A stretch of 64,000 bases of DNA, from NCBI GenBank assembly GCA_963834515.1, contig CAWICB010000007.1, forward strand, positions 434,001-498,000. Direction: 5' to 3'. Of the stretch, positions 57,215-64,000 are shown piece after piece. This DNA comes from RYN-230 sp963834515. GTDB lineage: Bacteria; Actinomycetota; Actinomycetes; Streptosporangiales; Streptosporangiaceae. Each line of letters opens with the position of its first letter. Position 1 is the stretch's first letter. Position numbers and translations under genes: made by a program. A model generated the notes under the pieces. It worked only from the letters and a program-made list of their open reading frames with translations, was not told the origin of the DNA and ran no database searches.

Positions 57215-59713
57215 GTGAAGGCCGTCGTGATGGCCGGCGGAGAGGGCACCCGGCTGCGGCCGATGACCGCCAACCAGCCCAAACCGCTGCTGCCCGTCTG
57301 CAACAAGCCGATCATGGAACACGTGCTGCGGCTGCTCAAGCGGCACGGCTTCGACGAGACCGTGGTCACCGCGGCGTTCCTGGCCTCGCTGGTGCGCAAC
57401 TACTTCGGGGACGGCGAGGACGTGGGCATGCGCCTGCAGTACGCCACCGAGGAAGCCCCGCTGGGCACCGCGGGCAGCGTGAAGAACGCCGAGGACGAGC
57501 TGCGCGACGGGCCGTTCCTGGTCATCTCGGGGGACGCGCTGACCGACATCGACCTGGCGGCCCTGGTCCGGGCGCACAAGGAGAACGGCGCCCTGGTCAC
57601 GGTGGGGCTGACCCGGGTGCCCAACCCGCTCGAGTTCGGCATCATCATCGTCGGCGAGGACGGCCGGATCCAGCGCTTCCTGGAGAAGCCCACCTGGGGC
57701 CAGGTGTTCTCGGACACGGTGAACACCGGGATCTACGTGATGGAGCCCGAAGTACTGGCCGAGGTCCCGCCCGGGGAGTCAGTGGACTGGTCCGCGGACG
57801 TGTTCCCGGCCCTGCTCAAGCGGGGCGCGCCGCTGTTCGGCTGGATCGCCGACGGTTACTGGGAAGACGTCGGCACCCACGAGAGCTACCTCAAGGTTCA
57901 GGCCGACGTGCTGTCCGGCCGGGTGGACACCGAGATCGACGGCTTCGAGGTGTCGCCCGGGGTGTGGGTGGCCGAGGGCGCCGAGGTGGACCCGGACGCG
58001 GTGCTGTCCGGGCCGCTGTGCATCGGCGACTACACCAAGGTCGAGGCGGGCGCCGAACTGCGCGAGTTCACCGTGCTGGGCGGCAACGTAGTGGTCAAGG
58101 AGGGCGCGTTCCTGCACCGCGCCGTAGTGCACAACAACGTCTACGTCGGCCAGGGCGTCACCCTGCGCGGCTGCGTGATCGGCAAGAACACCGACGTGAT
58201 GCCGTCGGCGCGGATCGAGGAAGGCGCCGTGGTCGGCGACGAGTGCGTCATCGAGCCGGAGGCCTATCTGTCGGCCGGGGTCAAGGTCTACCCGTTCAAG
58301 ACCATCGAGGCCGGCGCGGTGGTCAACACCAGCGTCATCTGGGAGTCCCGCGGGCAGCGCACCCTGTTCGGCCCGCGCGGTGTGTCCGGCCTGGTCAACG
58401 TCGAGATCACCCCAGAGCTGTGCGTCCGGCTGTGCAGCGCGTACGCCACCACGCTGCGCAAGGGCTCGGTGGTCAGCACCTCGCGGGACGCGTCCCGGGC
58501 CGCGCGGGCGCTCAAGCGGGCGGTGCAGTGCGCGCTCAACACCAGCGCCATCAACGTGGTCGACCTGGAAGCGCAGCCGCTGCCGGTGGCCAGGTTCCAG
58601 ACCGCGCGGAGCTCGTGCGCGGGCGGCATCGCGCTGCGCACCACGCCCGGCGACCTGCAGTCGATCGACATCGTGTTCCTGGACGAGCGCGGTGCGGAAC
58701 TGTCCCAGGCCGCGGCGCGCAGGCTGGAGCGGGTGTTCTCCCGGCAGGAGTACCGGCGGGCCTTCCCGGGCGAGATCGCCGAGCTCACCTACCCGTCCCG
58801 GGTCGTCGAGTCCTACGCCCAGGAACTGGTGCGCAGCGTGGACATGACCGGGGTGCCCGAAGCCGGGCTCAAAGTGGTGGTGGACTGCGCGGGCGGCACC
58901 GTCTCGCTGGTGCTGCCCAGCCTGCTCGGCCGGCTCGGCGTGGACGTGCTGACGGTGAACAACCGGCTCGACGAGGCCACCCCGACCCAGGGCCTGGCCC
59001 AGGTCCGGGCAGGCATGCAGCGGCTGTCCGAGCTGGTGGCCTCGTCCCGGGCCGCATTCGGGGTCCGCTTCGACCAGGTCGGCGAGCGGATCATGCTGGT
59101 GGACGACAAGGGCGCCATGATCAGCGACGACCGGGCCCTGCTGGTGGTGCTCGATCTCATCGCCGCGGAACGCCGGTGCGGCCGGGTGGCGCTGCCGGTG
59201 ACCACGACCCGGGTGGCCGAGCAGGTGTCCCGGTTCCACGGCGTGCACGTGGACTGGACCCCGACGTCGCTGCACGGGCTGACCGAGGCCATGGCCGGGG
59301 ACGGTGTGATCTTCGGCGGCGATGGCCGGGGCGGGTTCGTGGTCCCCGAGTTCAGCCGGACCCTGGACGGCATCGCGGCGTTCGCCCGGCTGCTCGGCCT
59401 GGTCGCCCGGACCCGGCTCACGCTGAGCCAGATCGACGCCCGGATCCCGGCCGCGCACTTGCTCAAGCGGTCCATGCCCACGCCGTGGGCGGCCAAGGGC
59501 AGCGTGATGCGCACCGTGGTGGAAGCGGCCGGCGACCGGGCCATCGACACCACCGACGGGGTGCGGATCGTGGAACCGGACGGGGGCTGGGTGCTGGTCC
59601 TCCCGGACCCGGCCGACGCGGTGACCCATCTGTGGGCCGAGGGCCCGGACGCGGACAGCGCCCAGGCGCTGCTCGACGAGTGGGCCGCGGTCGCTGAGCG
59701 GTCTGGCAGCTGA
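57215..59713 (+). CDS. Fused mannose-1-phosphate guanylyltransferase / phosphomannomutase-like protein
   Basis: 832 residues from GTG 57215 with GGAAGGAG ahead. Domain 1 (about 1-235): nucleotidyltransferase, VKAVVMAGGEGTRLRPMT, LVISGDALTDIDL, GYWEDVGTHESYL. Domain 2 (about 245-380): left-handed beta-helix hexapeptide repeats (SGPLCIGDYTKVEAGAE, GCVIGKNTDVM). Domain 3 (about 390-832): phosphohexomutase-like. The mutase phosphoserine loop reads GSVVSTSRDASRAARALKRA in place of TASHNP, and the metal loop GGDGRGGFVVPEF in place of DGDGDR, so mutase activity may be lost or altered, as in related actinobacterial fusions. It supplies GDP-mannose (or another NDP-sugar) for mannan or glycolipid synthesis. 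Confidence 0.88.
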   Translation: MKAVVMAGGEGTRLRPMTANQPKPLLPVCNKPIMEHVLRLLKRHGFDETVVTAAFLASLVRNYFGDGEDVGMRLQYATEEAPLGTAGSVKNAEDELRDGPFLVISGDALTDIDLAALVRAHKENGALVTVGLTRVPNPLEFGIIIVGEDGRIQRFLEKPTWGQVFSDTVNTGIYVMEPEVLAEVPPGESVDWSADVFPALLKRGAPLFGWIADGYWEDVGTHESYLKVQADVLSGRVDTEIDGFEVSPGVWVAEGAEVDPDAVLSGPLCIGDYTKVEAGAELREFTVLGGNVVVKEGAFLHRAVVHNNVYVGQGVTLRGCVIGKNTDVMPSARIEEGAVVGDECVIEPEAYLSAGVKVYPFKTIEAGAVVNTSVIWESRGQRTLFGPRGVSGLVNVEITPELCVRLCSAYATTLRKGSVVSTSRDASRAARALKRAVQCALNTSAINVVDLEAQPLPVARFQTARSSCAGGIALRTTPGDLQSIDIVFLDERGAELSQAAARRLERVFSRQEYRRAFPGEIAELTYPSRVVESYAQELVRSVDMTGVPEAGLKVVVDCAGGTVSLVLPSLLGRLGVDVLTVNNRLDEATPTQGLAQVRAGMQRLSELVASSRAAFGVRFDQVGERIMLVDDKGAMISDDRALLVVLDLIAAERRCGRVALPVTTTRVAEQVSRFHGVHVDWTPTSLHGLTEAMAGDGVIFGGDGRGGFVVPEFSRTLDGIAAFARLLGLVARTRLTLSQIDARIPAAHLLKRSMPTPWAAKGSVMRTVVEAAGDRAIDTTDGVRIVEPDGGWVLVLPDPADAVTHLWAEGPDADSAQALLDEWAAVAERSGS

Positions 59714-60157
59714 GCCATAGCTGCACGGCCAGGTCGCGGAAGCCGGTAAGCTGGCCAGCTCAGCGTCCAGCGGGGCAACCGCCCCCCCTGAGAGAGTTCG
59801 CAGCGGAGGGGTGCATGCGTCGGAGGTGCGGCCAAGATGTGGCGGCGGCGGCACGATAACGCCCCGGGTGGATCCCGGGGCGGCGATTCATCCCCTGGCC
59901 AGGGCCGGCGCCGGGGCTGGCGGGCCCGGCTGCGCCCCGGCGGGCGACGCGCGTGGCGCATGGACCGGCCGGGTGCGGCCCAGGTAGCGTGGACGCCATC
60001 AGCCGAGCAGGGCTCCAGCGAGCAGGGCTTCAGCGAGCAGAGGTTCAGCGAGCAGGGGTTCAGCGAGCACAGTTCAGCCAGGTACGGGGAACGGGCCGCG
60101 CCCGACGTGGTTCCCGTCCAGAGCCCATGGCCAGCAGAGGAGAGGCTGGGCCACGAC
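59714..60157. other. Region upstream of garA, possibly part of a longer N-terminus
   Basis: 444 bases. The garA frame remains open from 59837, giving an Arg-rich then SEQGF-repeat sequence that could be a real extension. Near 59768-59785 GGGGC-AACC-GCCCC forms a small hairpin followed by CCTGAGAGAG; I could not match it to a riboswitch class. No separate gene is supported. Confidence 0.4.
60005..60078. repeat. 15 bp tandem repeat (SEQGF-type) ahead of garA
   Basis: About five imperfect copies of a 15-base unit such as CAGCGAGCAGGGGTT. Read in the garA frame it codes for SEQGS, SEQGF, SEQRF, SEQGF, SEHSS. The unit length of exactly five codons and the silent or conservative differences suggest coding sequence or a recent minisatellite. 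Confidence 0.75.
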
Positions 60158-60703
60158 ATGCCGAGCATCTACTGCACCCGGTGCGGTCAGGCTAATCCTG
60201 ACGACGCGCGCTTCTGCCTGCATTGCGGGACGATGCTCGCGCGGCCCGGTGCTGACCGCCCGGGCGAGACGACCTCCATCATCTCGATGGGCGGGGACCC
60301 GGCGGCCGAGCCCGAGTTCGGCGACGATCCGTTCGCCGACCCGTCGCTGGAGTCGCTGCCGCCGGGCGTGGCCCTGCTGGTGGTCAAGCGCGGTCCCAAC
60401 GCGGGCAGCCGGTTCCTGCTCGACAGTGACATCACCACCGCTGGCCGGCACCGGGACAGTCACATCTTCCTGGATGACGTGACCGTGTCCCGCCGGCATG
60501 CCGAGTTCTACCGGCGCGGGGACCGGTTCACCGTGCGCGATGTCGGCAGCCTGAACGGCACCTACGTCAACCAGGAGCGGATCGAAGAGGCCGCCCTGAT
60601 CGGTGGCGACGAGGTGCAGATCGGCAAGTTCCGGCTGGTCTTCCTGACCGGGCGGCGGCCGCAGGTGGAGCGTGGTGGCGGAGGCGCGCAGGTCGGGGCA
60701 TGA
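60158..60703 (+). CDS. garA: GarA/OdhI-type FHA regulator with zinc ribbon
   Basis: 181 residues from ATG 60158 (upstream starts possible to 59837). N-terminal zinc ribbon with cysteines 6, 9, 20 and 23 (YCTRCGQ, FCLHCG), the phospho-acceptor motif ETTS at residues 37-40, then the FHA domain: GVALLVVKRGPNAGSRFLLD, TAGRHRDSHIFLDD, VSRRHAEF, SLNGTYVN. GarA binds and inhibits 2-oxoglutarate decarboxylase and glutamate dehydrogenase and is switched off when PknG/PknB phosphorylates the ETTS motif. The stop overlaps the FtsR-type gene (ATGA). Confidence 0.93.
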   Translation: MPSIYCTRCGQANPDDARFCLHCGTMLARPGADRPGETTSIISMGGDPAAEPEFGDDPFADPSLESLPPGVALLVVKRGPNAGSRFLLDSDITTAGRHRDSHIFLDDVTVSRRHAEFYRRGDRFTVRDVGSLNGTYVNQERIEEAALIGGDEVQIGKFRLVFLTGRRPQVERGGGGAQVGA

Positions 60704-61506
60704 GTGCCCAGCCCGCCCGGGCCGGCTTCGGCATCGGTGAGGTGCTGGCCCAGCTCCGGGGCGAGTTCCCCGATGTCAGCGTGTCCAAGATCCGTTTCCT
60801 GGAGTCCGAGGGGCTGATCCGCCCGGCCCGGTCGCCGTCCAACTACCGCCGGTTCGGGCCCGCCGACGTGGCCCGGCTGCGTTACATCCTGACCGCGCAG
60901 CGGGACGAGTACCTGCCGCTGCGAGTGATCAAGGACCGGCTGGCCGAGGCGGACGGTGACGGGGACGCCGCACCGGATGGGGACACCCCGGGCCGGCTGC
61001 CCGGCCGCCGGCCGCTGAGCCGGCGGGAACTGCTCGACGCGGCCGGGATCGACGAGAGCTACCTGACCGAACTGGAAGATTTCGGGCTGGTCCGGGCGTC
61101 CGGGCGGCGGTACGGACCGGACGCGCTGGACGCGGCGCGGATCATCGTGGCGCTGGGCAAGTACGGCGTGCAGGCCCGCCACCTGCGCGCGGTCCGGGCC
61201 GCGGTGGAGCGGGAGACGGCGCTCATCGAGCAGGTGGTGGCGCCCACCCTGCGGCAGCGCAACCCAGGCTCCAGGGAGCGGGCCGGCCAGACGGCCCGCG
61301 AGGTGGCCGCGCTTTCGCTGCGATTGCACGGGTCGCTGATGGGCAGTTCGCTGGCCGAGGCCGGGCTGGACGCGGCCGGGCTGGACGTGCCCGGGCTGGA
61401 CATGGCCGGGCCTCCGGCCGCCCGGCAGCCGGAGCCCGGGCAGGCCGGCCGCGGATATGGGGGGAACGGATTTGCCGGCCCAGCCGCCGCCGGGTCCGGT
61501 GGCTGA
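60700..61506 (+). CDS. ftsR: FtsR-like MerR-family regulator
   Basis: 268 residues. N-terminal MerR winged helix FGIGEVLAQLRGEFPDVSVS and KIRFLESEGLIRPARSPSNY followed by RRFGPADVARLRYIL. A second helix-rich region (LSRRELLDAAGIDESYLTEL, DFGLVRASGRRYGPDAL) matches the Rv1828/FtsR family, activator of ftsZ in Corynebacterium. The C-terminal tail after about residue 215 is Gly/Ala-rich with short GLDAAGLDVPGLDMAG repeats. ATGA overlap with garA. Confidence 0.9.
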   Translation: MSAQPARAGFGIGEVLAQLRGEFPDVSVSKIRFLESEGLIRPARSPSNYRRFGPADVARLRYILTAQRDEYLPLRVIKDRLAEADGDGDAAPDGDTPGRLPGRRPLSRRELLDAAGIDESYLTELEDFGLVRASGRRYGPDALDAARIIVALGKYGVQARHLRAVRAAVERETALIEQVVAPTLRQRNPGSRERAGQTAREVAALSLRLHGSLMGSSLAEAGLDAAGLDVPGLDMAGPPAARQPEPGQAGRGYGGNGFAGPAAAGSGG

Positions 61507-61586
61507 TGGGGTGTACGTTGGCAAGGGAGTGCCCAGCAGGTCATGCCTGAGGCAGCGCGTCAGGCGCACGTGAGGACGGAGCCGCC

Positions 61587-62057
61587 GTGAGGAAGATGGA
61601 GGTCGTCGGCGTCCGGGTCGAGATGCCCACGAACCAGCCCATCGTCCTGCTGAAAGAGACGCAGGGGGACAGGTACCTGCCGATCTGGATCGGGCCGGTC
61701 GAGGCAACCGCGATCGCGTTCGCCCAGCAGGGCATGGTGCCCGCCCGGCCGCTGACCCATGACCTCTTCCGCGATGTGCTGGAGGCGCTGGAGGTGCAGC
61801 TGCAGACGGTGAACATCACCGCGCTGCGGGAAGGCATCTTCTTCGCCGACCTGATCTTCTCGAACGGTAAAGAGGTCAGCGCCCGGCCGTCCGACTCCAT
61901 CGCGCTGGCGCTGCGCACCGGCGCTGCGATCTTCGCCAGCGACGAAGTGCTCGACGAGGCCGGCGTGGCCATTCCCGACGAGCAGGAGGACGAGGTCGAG
62001 AAGTTCCGCGAGTTCCTGGACACGATCACGCCCGAAGACTTCGGCCGCGCCACGTAA
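61587..62057 (+). CDS. DUF151 bifunctional-nuclease-fold protein
   Basis: 156 residues. MEVVGVRVEMPTNQPIVLLK, YLPIWIGPVEATAIAFAQQG, RPLTHDLFRDVLEALE and SARPSDSIALALRTGAAIFA are the defining DUF151 blocks (Rv1829 family). The fold has been reported with RNase/DNase activity in plants and structurally in Thermotoga. The GTG start follows GACGGAGCCGCC. Third member of the garA-ftsR block. Confidence 0.93.
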   Translation: MRKMEVVGVRVEMPTNQPIVLLKETQGDRYLPIWIGPVEATAIAFAQQGMVPARPLTHDLFRDVLEALEVQLQTVNITALREGIFFADLIFSNGKEVSARPSDSIALALRTGAAIFASDEVLDEAGVAIPDEQEDEVEKFREFLDTITPEDFGRAT

Positions 62058-62286
62058 AGCTCTTGCAGAGGGGCCAGCTGAAACGTCTCGCTGACGAGGC
62101 GGGGCCCGCCGCAGGCGGGTGCCCGCCGAGCCGGCGTTCGGCGCGAAGCGGCGATCGGGGGGTCCAGGGGGGTCGTCCCCCCGGACTGGTAACGACGCGC
62201 CGTTGCCGATCGTTGACTCGGCCAGCGCTGGCGGCCTACCGTGCGAGACGAGTACCCAGGGTGGTCAGCTCCGGGTGGAGGCAGGT
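62058..62286. other. Gene-free spacer before the second MerR gene
   Basis: 229 bases. The downstream MerR frame is open back to 62119, but family members begin near VAVSKG, so this is probably untranslated. A C-rich GGGGGTCC/GGGGGGTCGTCCCCCC segment (62157-62183) can form a hairpin (GGGGTC...). A GGTGGAGG ribosome site ends the spacer. Confidence 0.4.
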
Positions 62287-62928
62287 GTGGCGGTAAGCAA
62301 GGGCAGCAAGCAGGCGTCAGGCGCGCAGGATCCGGCGGCTGGCTCTGCCGAGCGTGGCGCGGCTATGCAGCAGGCCGGTGAGCAGGGGCTGCTGTTCGGC
62401 GAGGATCTCGCCTCCCGGCCAGAGGGCATCGGCTACCGCGGGCCGACCGCGTGCGCCGCGGCCGGCATCACCTACCGCCAGCTGGACTACTGGGCCCGGA
62501 CCGGCCTGGTCGAGCCGAGCGTGCGGGCCGCGCAGGGCTCGGGGTCGGCCCGGCTGTACAGCTTCCGGGACATTCTGGTGCTCAAGGTGGTCAAGCGGCT
62601 GCTGGACACCGGGATCTCACTGCAGCAGATCCGGGCCGCGGTGACCCACCTGCACAGCCGGGGGGCCAGCGACCTGGCCCAGGTCACGCTGATGAGCGAC
62701 GGGGTCAGCGTGTACGAGTGCACGTCCCCGGGCGAGGTCGTGGATCTGCTGCAGGGTGGCCAGGGCGTGTTCGGCATCGCGCTCGGCCGGATCTGGCAGG
62801 AGGTAGACGGGACCCTGGCCGAACTCCCCGCGGAGCAGGCCGAGGGCGCCGCGGACGGCTCCGGGACGGCCGGCAGCTCGGCGCACGCCGACGAGCTGGC
62901 CCGGCGGCGGGCCCGCCGCACGGGATAG
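62287..62928 (+). CDS. MerR-family regulator (Rv1830 type)
   Basis: 213 residues from GTG 62287. After a flexible 50-residue N-terminus comes the MerR domain YRGPTACAAAGITYRQLDYW, ARTGLVEPSVRAAQGSGSAR, LYSFRDILVLKVVKRLLDTG. The end has a variable Ala-rich tail (ADELARRRARRTG). The family (Rv1830, McdR) is linked to cell growth and division control in mycobacteria. Synteny with garA, ftsR and DUF151 is conserved. Confidence 0.92.
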   Translation: MAVSKGSKQASGAQDPAAGSAERGAAMQQAGEQGLLFGEDLASRPEGIGYRGPTACAAAGITYRQLDYWARTGLVEPSVRAAQGSGSARLYSFRDILVLKVVKRLLDTGISLQQIRAAVTHLHSRGASDLAQVTLMSDGVSVYECTSPGEVVDLLQGGQGVFGIALGRIWQEVDGTLAELPAEQAEGAADGSGTAGSSAHADELARRRARRTG

Positions 62929-62989
62929 TCCGCGGGCCCAGATCCCCCCAGCCCGCCAATGTCCGGGTAGGCTGAGGGGCAGCTGATCA

Positions 62990-63120
62990 CACCGTCCGGG
63001 AGAGTCCCTGCGCCGCCAGCGTAGGGCGCCGAAGGGGCAACCTCCCCGGAACCTCTCAGGCAGCAAGGACCGGGCGGGACAGGCGTCTCTGGAGTCGTGC
63101 GTCATCTGCTGGCGACAGAG
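62990..63120 (+). ncRNA. Glycine riboswitch upstream of gcvP
   Basis: The first aptamer is intact: CGGGAGAG (62997-63004), then GCCGAAGGGGCAACC and CCCCGGAACCTCTCAGGCA (63028-63062), the classical glycine aptamer core. Only a stub of the usual second aptamer remains (GGCGTCTCTGGAGTC to TGGCGACAGAGGGGGAGG), lacking a second GCCGAAG/CTCTCAGG core. It should raise gcvP expression when glycine is abundant. Confidence 0.9.
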
Positions 63121-63172
63121 GGGGAGGACCAGGCAGGCACGGCGGTGCCAGGCGGCTCCCTCTGGAGGCTCG

Positions 63173-64000
63173 ATGGACTTCGCGGCACGACACATTGGCC
63201 CGTCACCAGCTGAGCAGCAGCGCATGCTCGCGGCGACCGGGCACGCCTCGCTGGACGAGCTGACCGCGGCGGCGCTGCCGCCCGGCCTGGCCGATCCGGC
63301 CCGGCTGGACCTGCCGCCCGCGCTTAGCGAGGCGGACGCCCTGGCCGAGCTGCACCGGCTGGCCGCCCGGAACACCGTGGCCCAGTCGATGATCGGGCTG
63401 GGCTACTACGGCACCATCACCCCGGCCGTGATCCGCCGCAACGTGCTGGAGAACCCGGCCTGGTACACGGCGTACACGCCGTATCAGCCGGAGATCTCGC
63501 AGGGCCGTCTCGAGGCGCTGCTCACGTTCCAGACGCTGGTCGAGGACCTGACCGCGCTGCCGGTGGCCGGGGCCTCGCTGCTGGACGAGGCGACCGCGGC
63601 GGCCGAGGCGATGACGCTGGCCCGGCGGGCCGCCGGGAAGGGCCGGATCTTCCTGGCCGACGCGGACTGCCTGCCGCAGACCCTGGCCGTGCTGGCCACC
63701 CGGGCCGAGCCGCTGGGCATCGAGCTGGTCACCGGCCCGGTCACCGCGGAGCTGATCGGGGCCCAGCCGGACGGCGAGCTGTTCGGCGTGCTGCTGCAGT
63801 ACCCGGGGGCCAGCGGCCAGGTCCGCGAGCTGGCCCCGGTCATCGCGGCCGCCCACCGGCAGGGCGCGCTGGCCGCGGTCGCGGCCGACCTGCTCGCGCT
63901 GACCCTGCTCGTCCCCCCGGGCGAGCAGGGTGCGGACATCGCGGTGGGCAGCACCCAGCGGTTCGGCGTGCCGATGGGCTACGGCGGCCCGCACGCGGCT
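63173..64000 (+). CDS. gcvP: Glycine dehydrogenase (P protein), N-terminal part
   Basis: The PLP subunit of the glycine cleavage system; 276 codons are visible and the frame runs off the window. MDFAARHIGPSPAEQQRML is the standard start; SMIGLGYYGTITPAVIRRNV, ENPAWYTAYTPYQPEISQGR and FGVPMGYGGPHAA are family blocks. The gene is preceded by the glycine riboswitch, so it is the controlled gene. Confidence 0.96.
   Translation, partial: MDFAARHIGPSPAEQQRMLAATGHASLDELTAAALPPGLADPARLDLPPALSEADALAELHRLAARNTVAQSMIGLGYYGTITPAVIRRNVLENPAWYTAYTPYQPEISQGRLEALLTFQTLVEDLTALPVAGASLLDEATAAAEAMTLARRAAGKGRIFLADADCLPQTLAVLATRAEPLGIELVTGPVTAELIGAQPDGELFGVLLQYPGASGQVRELAPVIAAAHRQGALAAVAADLLALTLLVPPGEQGADIAVGSTQRFGVPMGYGGPHAA

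Noticed and set aside
59740..59810. Possible riboswitch (hairpin GGGGC-AACC-GCCCC followed by CTGAGAGA)
   Set aside because: CTGAGA recalls the TPP element and GGGGCAACC the glycine aptamer, but the remaining conserved blocks of either class are missing and the order is wrong. No thiamine or glycine gene follows.

Overview
This is a gene-dense, very GC-rich window with strong G/C third positions, GTG/TTG starts and many ATGA, GTGA or TGATG stop/start overlaps. That pattern indicates an actinomycete (Actinomycetota). Several gene sets point the same way: isocitrate lyase next to a RamB-type regulator, a four-gene ergothioneine cluster (egtA-egtB-egtC-egtD), a flavin-dependent thymidylate synthase (ThyX), a tricorn protease, and a right end ordered CDP-alcohol phosphatidyltransferase, GarA-type FHA protein, FtsR-type MerR protein, DUF151 protein, second MerR protein, glycine riboswitch, gcvP. 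That last order resembles the pgsA2-garA-Rv1828-Rv1829-Rv1830-gcvB neighbourhood of mycobacteria. I cannot name the genus. No tRNA, rRNA, CRISPR array, insertion sequence or phage gene was recognised.

Layout. 0-12 kb: glyoxylate shunt and fatty-acid genes (aceA, RamB-like regulator, acyl-CoA dehydrogenase), small redox and detoxification enzymes, a large MalT/LuxR regulator, an isochorismatase-fold hydrolase and a secreted GH26-like glycosidase. 12-20 kb: a decayed sigma factor and DUF899 remnant, then a three-gene MacB/FtsX-type ABC exporter operon. 20-30 kb: a membrane glycosyltransferase-like protein, an aromatic catabolic pair (benzaldehyde dehydrogenase and 4-hydroxybenzoate 3-monooxygenase) facing an amidohydrolase across a paired operator, then OsmC, MHYT, DMT transporter and FtsH genes. 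30-38 kb: a trp leader peptide and attenuator ahead of a fused TrpE-TrpG, thyX, a scrap of decayed AraC and carbonic anhydrase genes, and a tricorn protease. 38-43 kb: CcdA, a small membrane protein facing a MarR regulator, an MFS exporter and a disulfide oxidoreductase.

The most unusual part is 43.6-52.4 kb. The ergothioneine genes are followed by speD (S-adenosylmethionine decarboxylase). Facing speD is a tightly overlapping five-gene operon: a BpsA-like branched-polyamine aminopropyltransferase, a GNAT acyltransferase, an FkbH-type HAD protein, a free acyl carrier protein and a phosphopantetheinyl transferase. Together these look like a compact pathway that makes a polyamine and decorates it with an ACP-borne acyl unit, possibly glyceryl. 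I know of no described system with this composition; the product is inference. 52-57 kb holds a thiolase, an Rv1733c-like membrane protein, a HesB-like protein and a YCII/ECF sigma pair. 57-64 kb is the conserved block named above plus a fused mannose-1-phosphate guanylyltransferase/phosphomannomutase.

Reliability note: about ten otherwise convincing genes between 14 and 55 kb carry single frameshifts, mostly in GC runs (ABC permease, pobA, ftsH, the tricorn gene twice, egtB, speD, bpsA, thiolase, YCII). Overlaps with neighbouring genes are preserved, so indel errors in a draft assembly are more likely than mass pseudogenisation. I give these as CDS spanning the frameshift. The sigma/DUF899 and AraC/carbonic anhydrase remnants look truly decayed.
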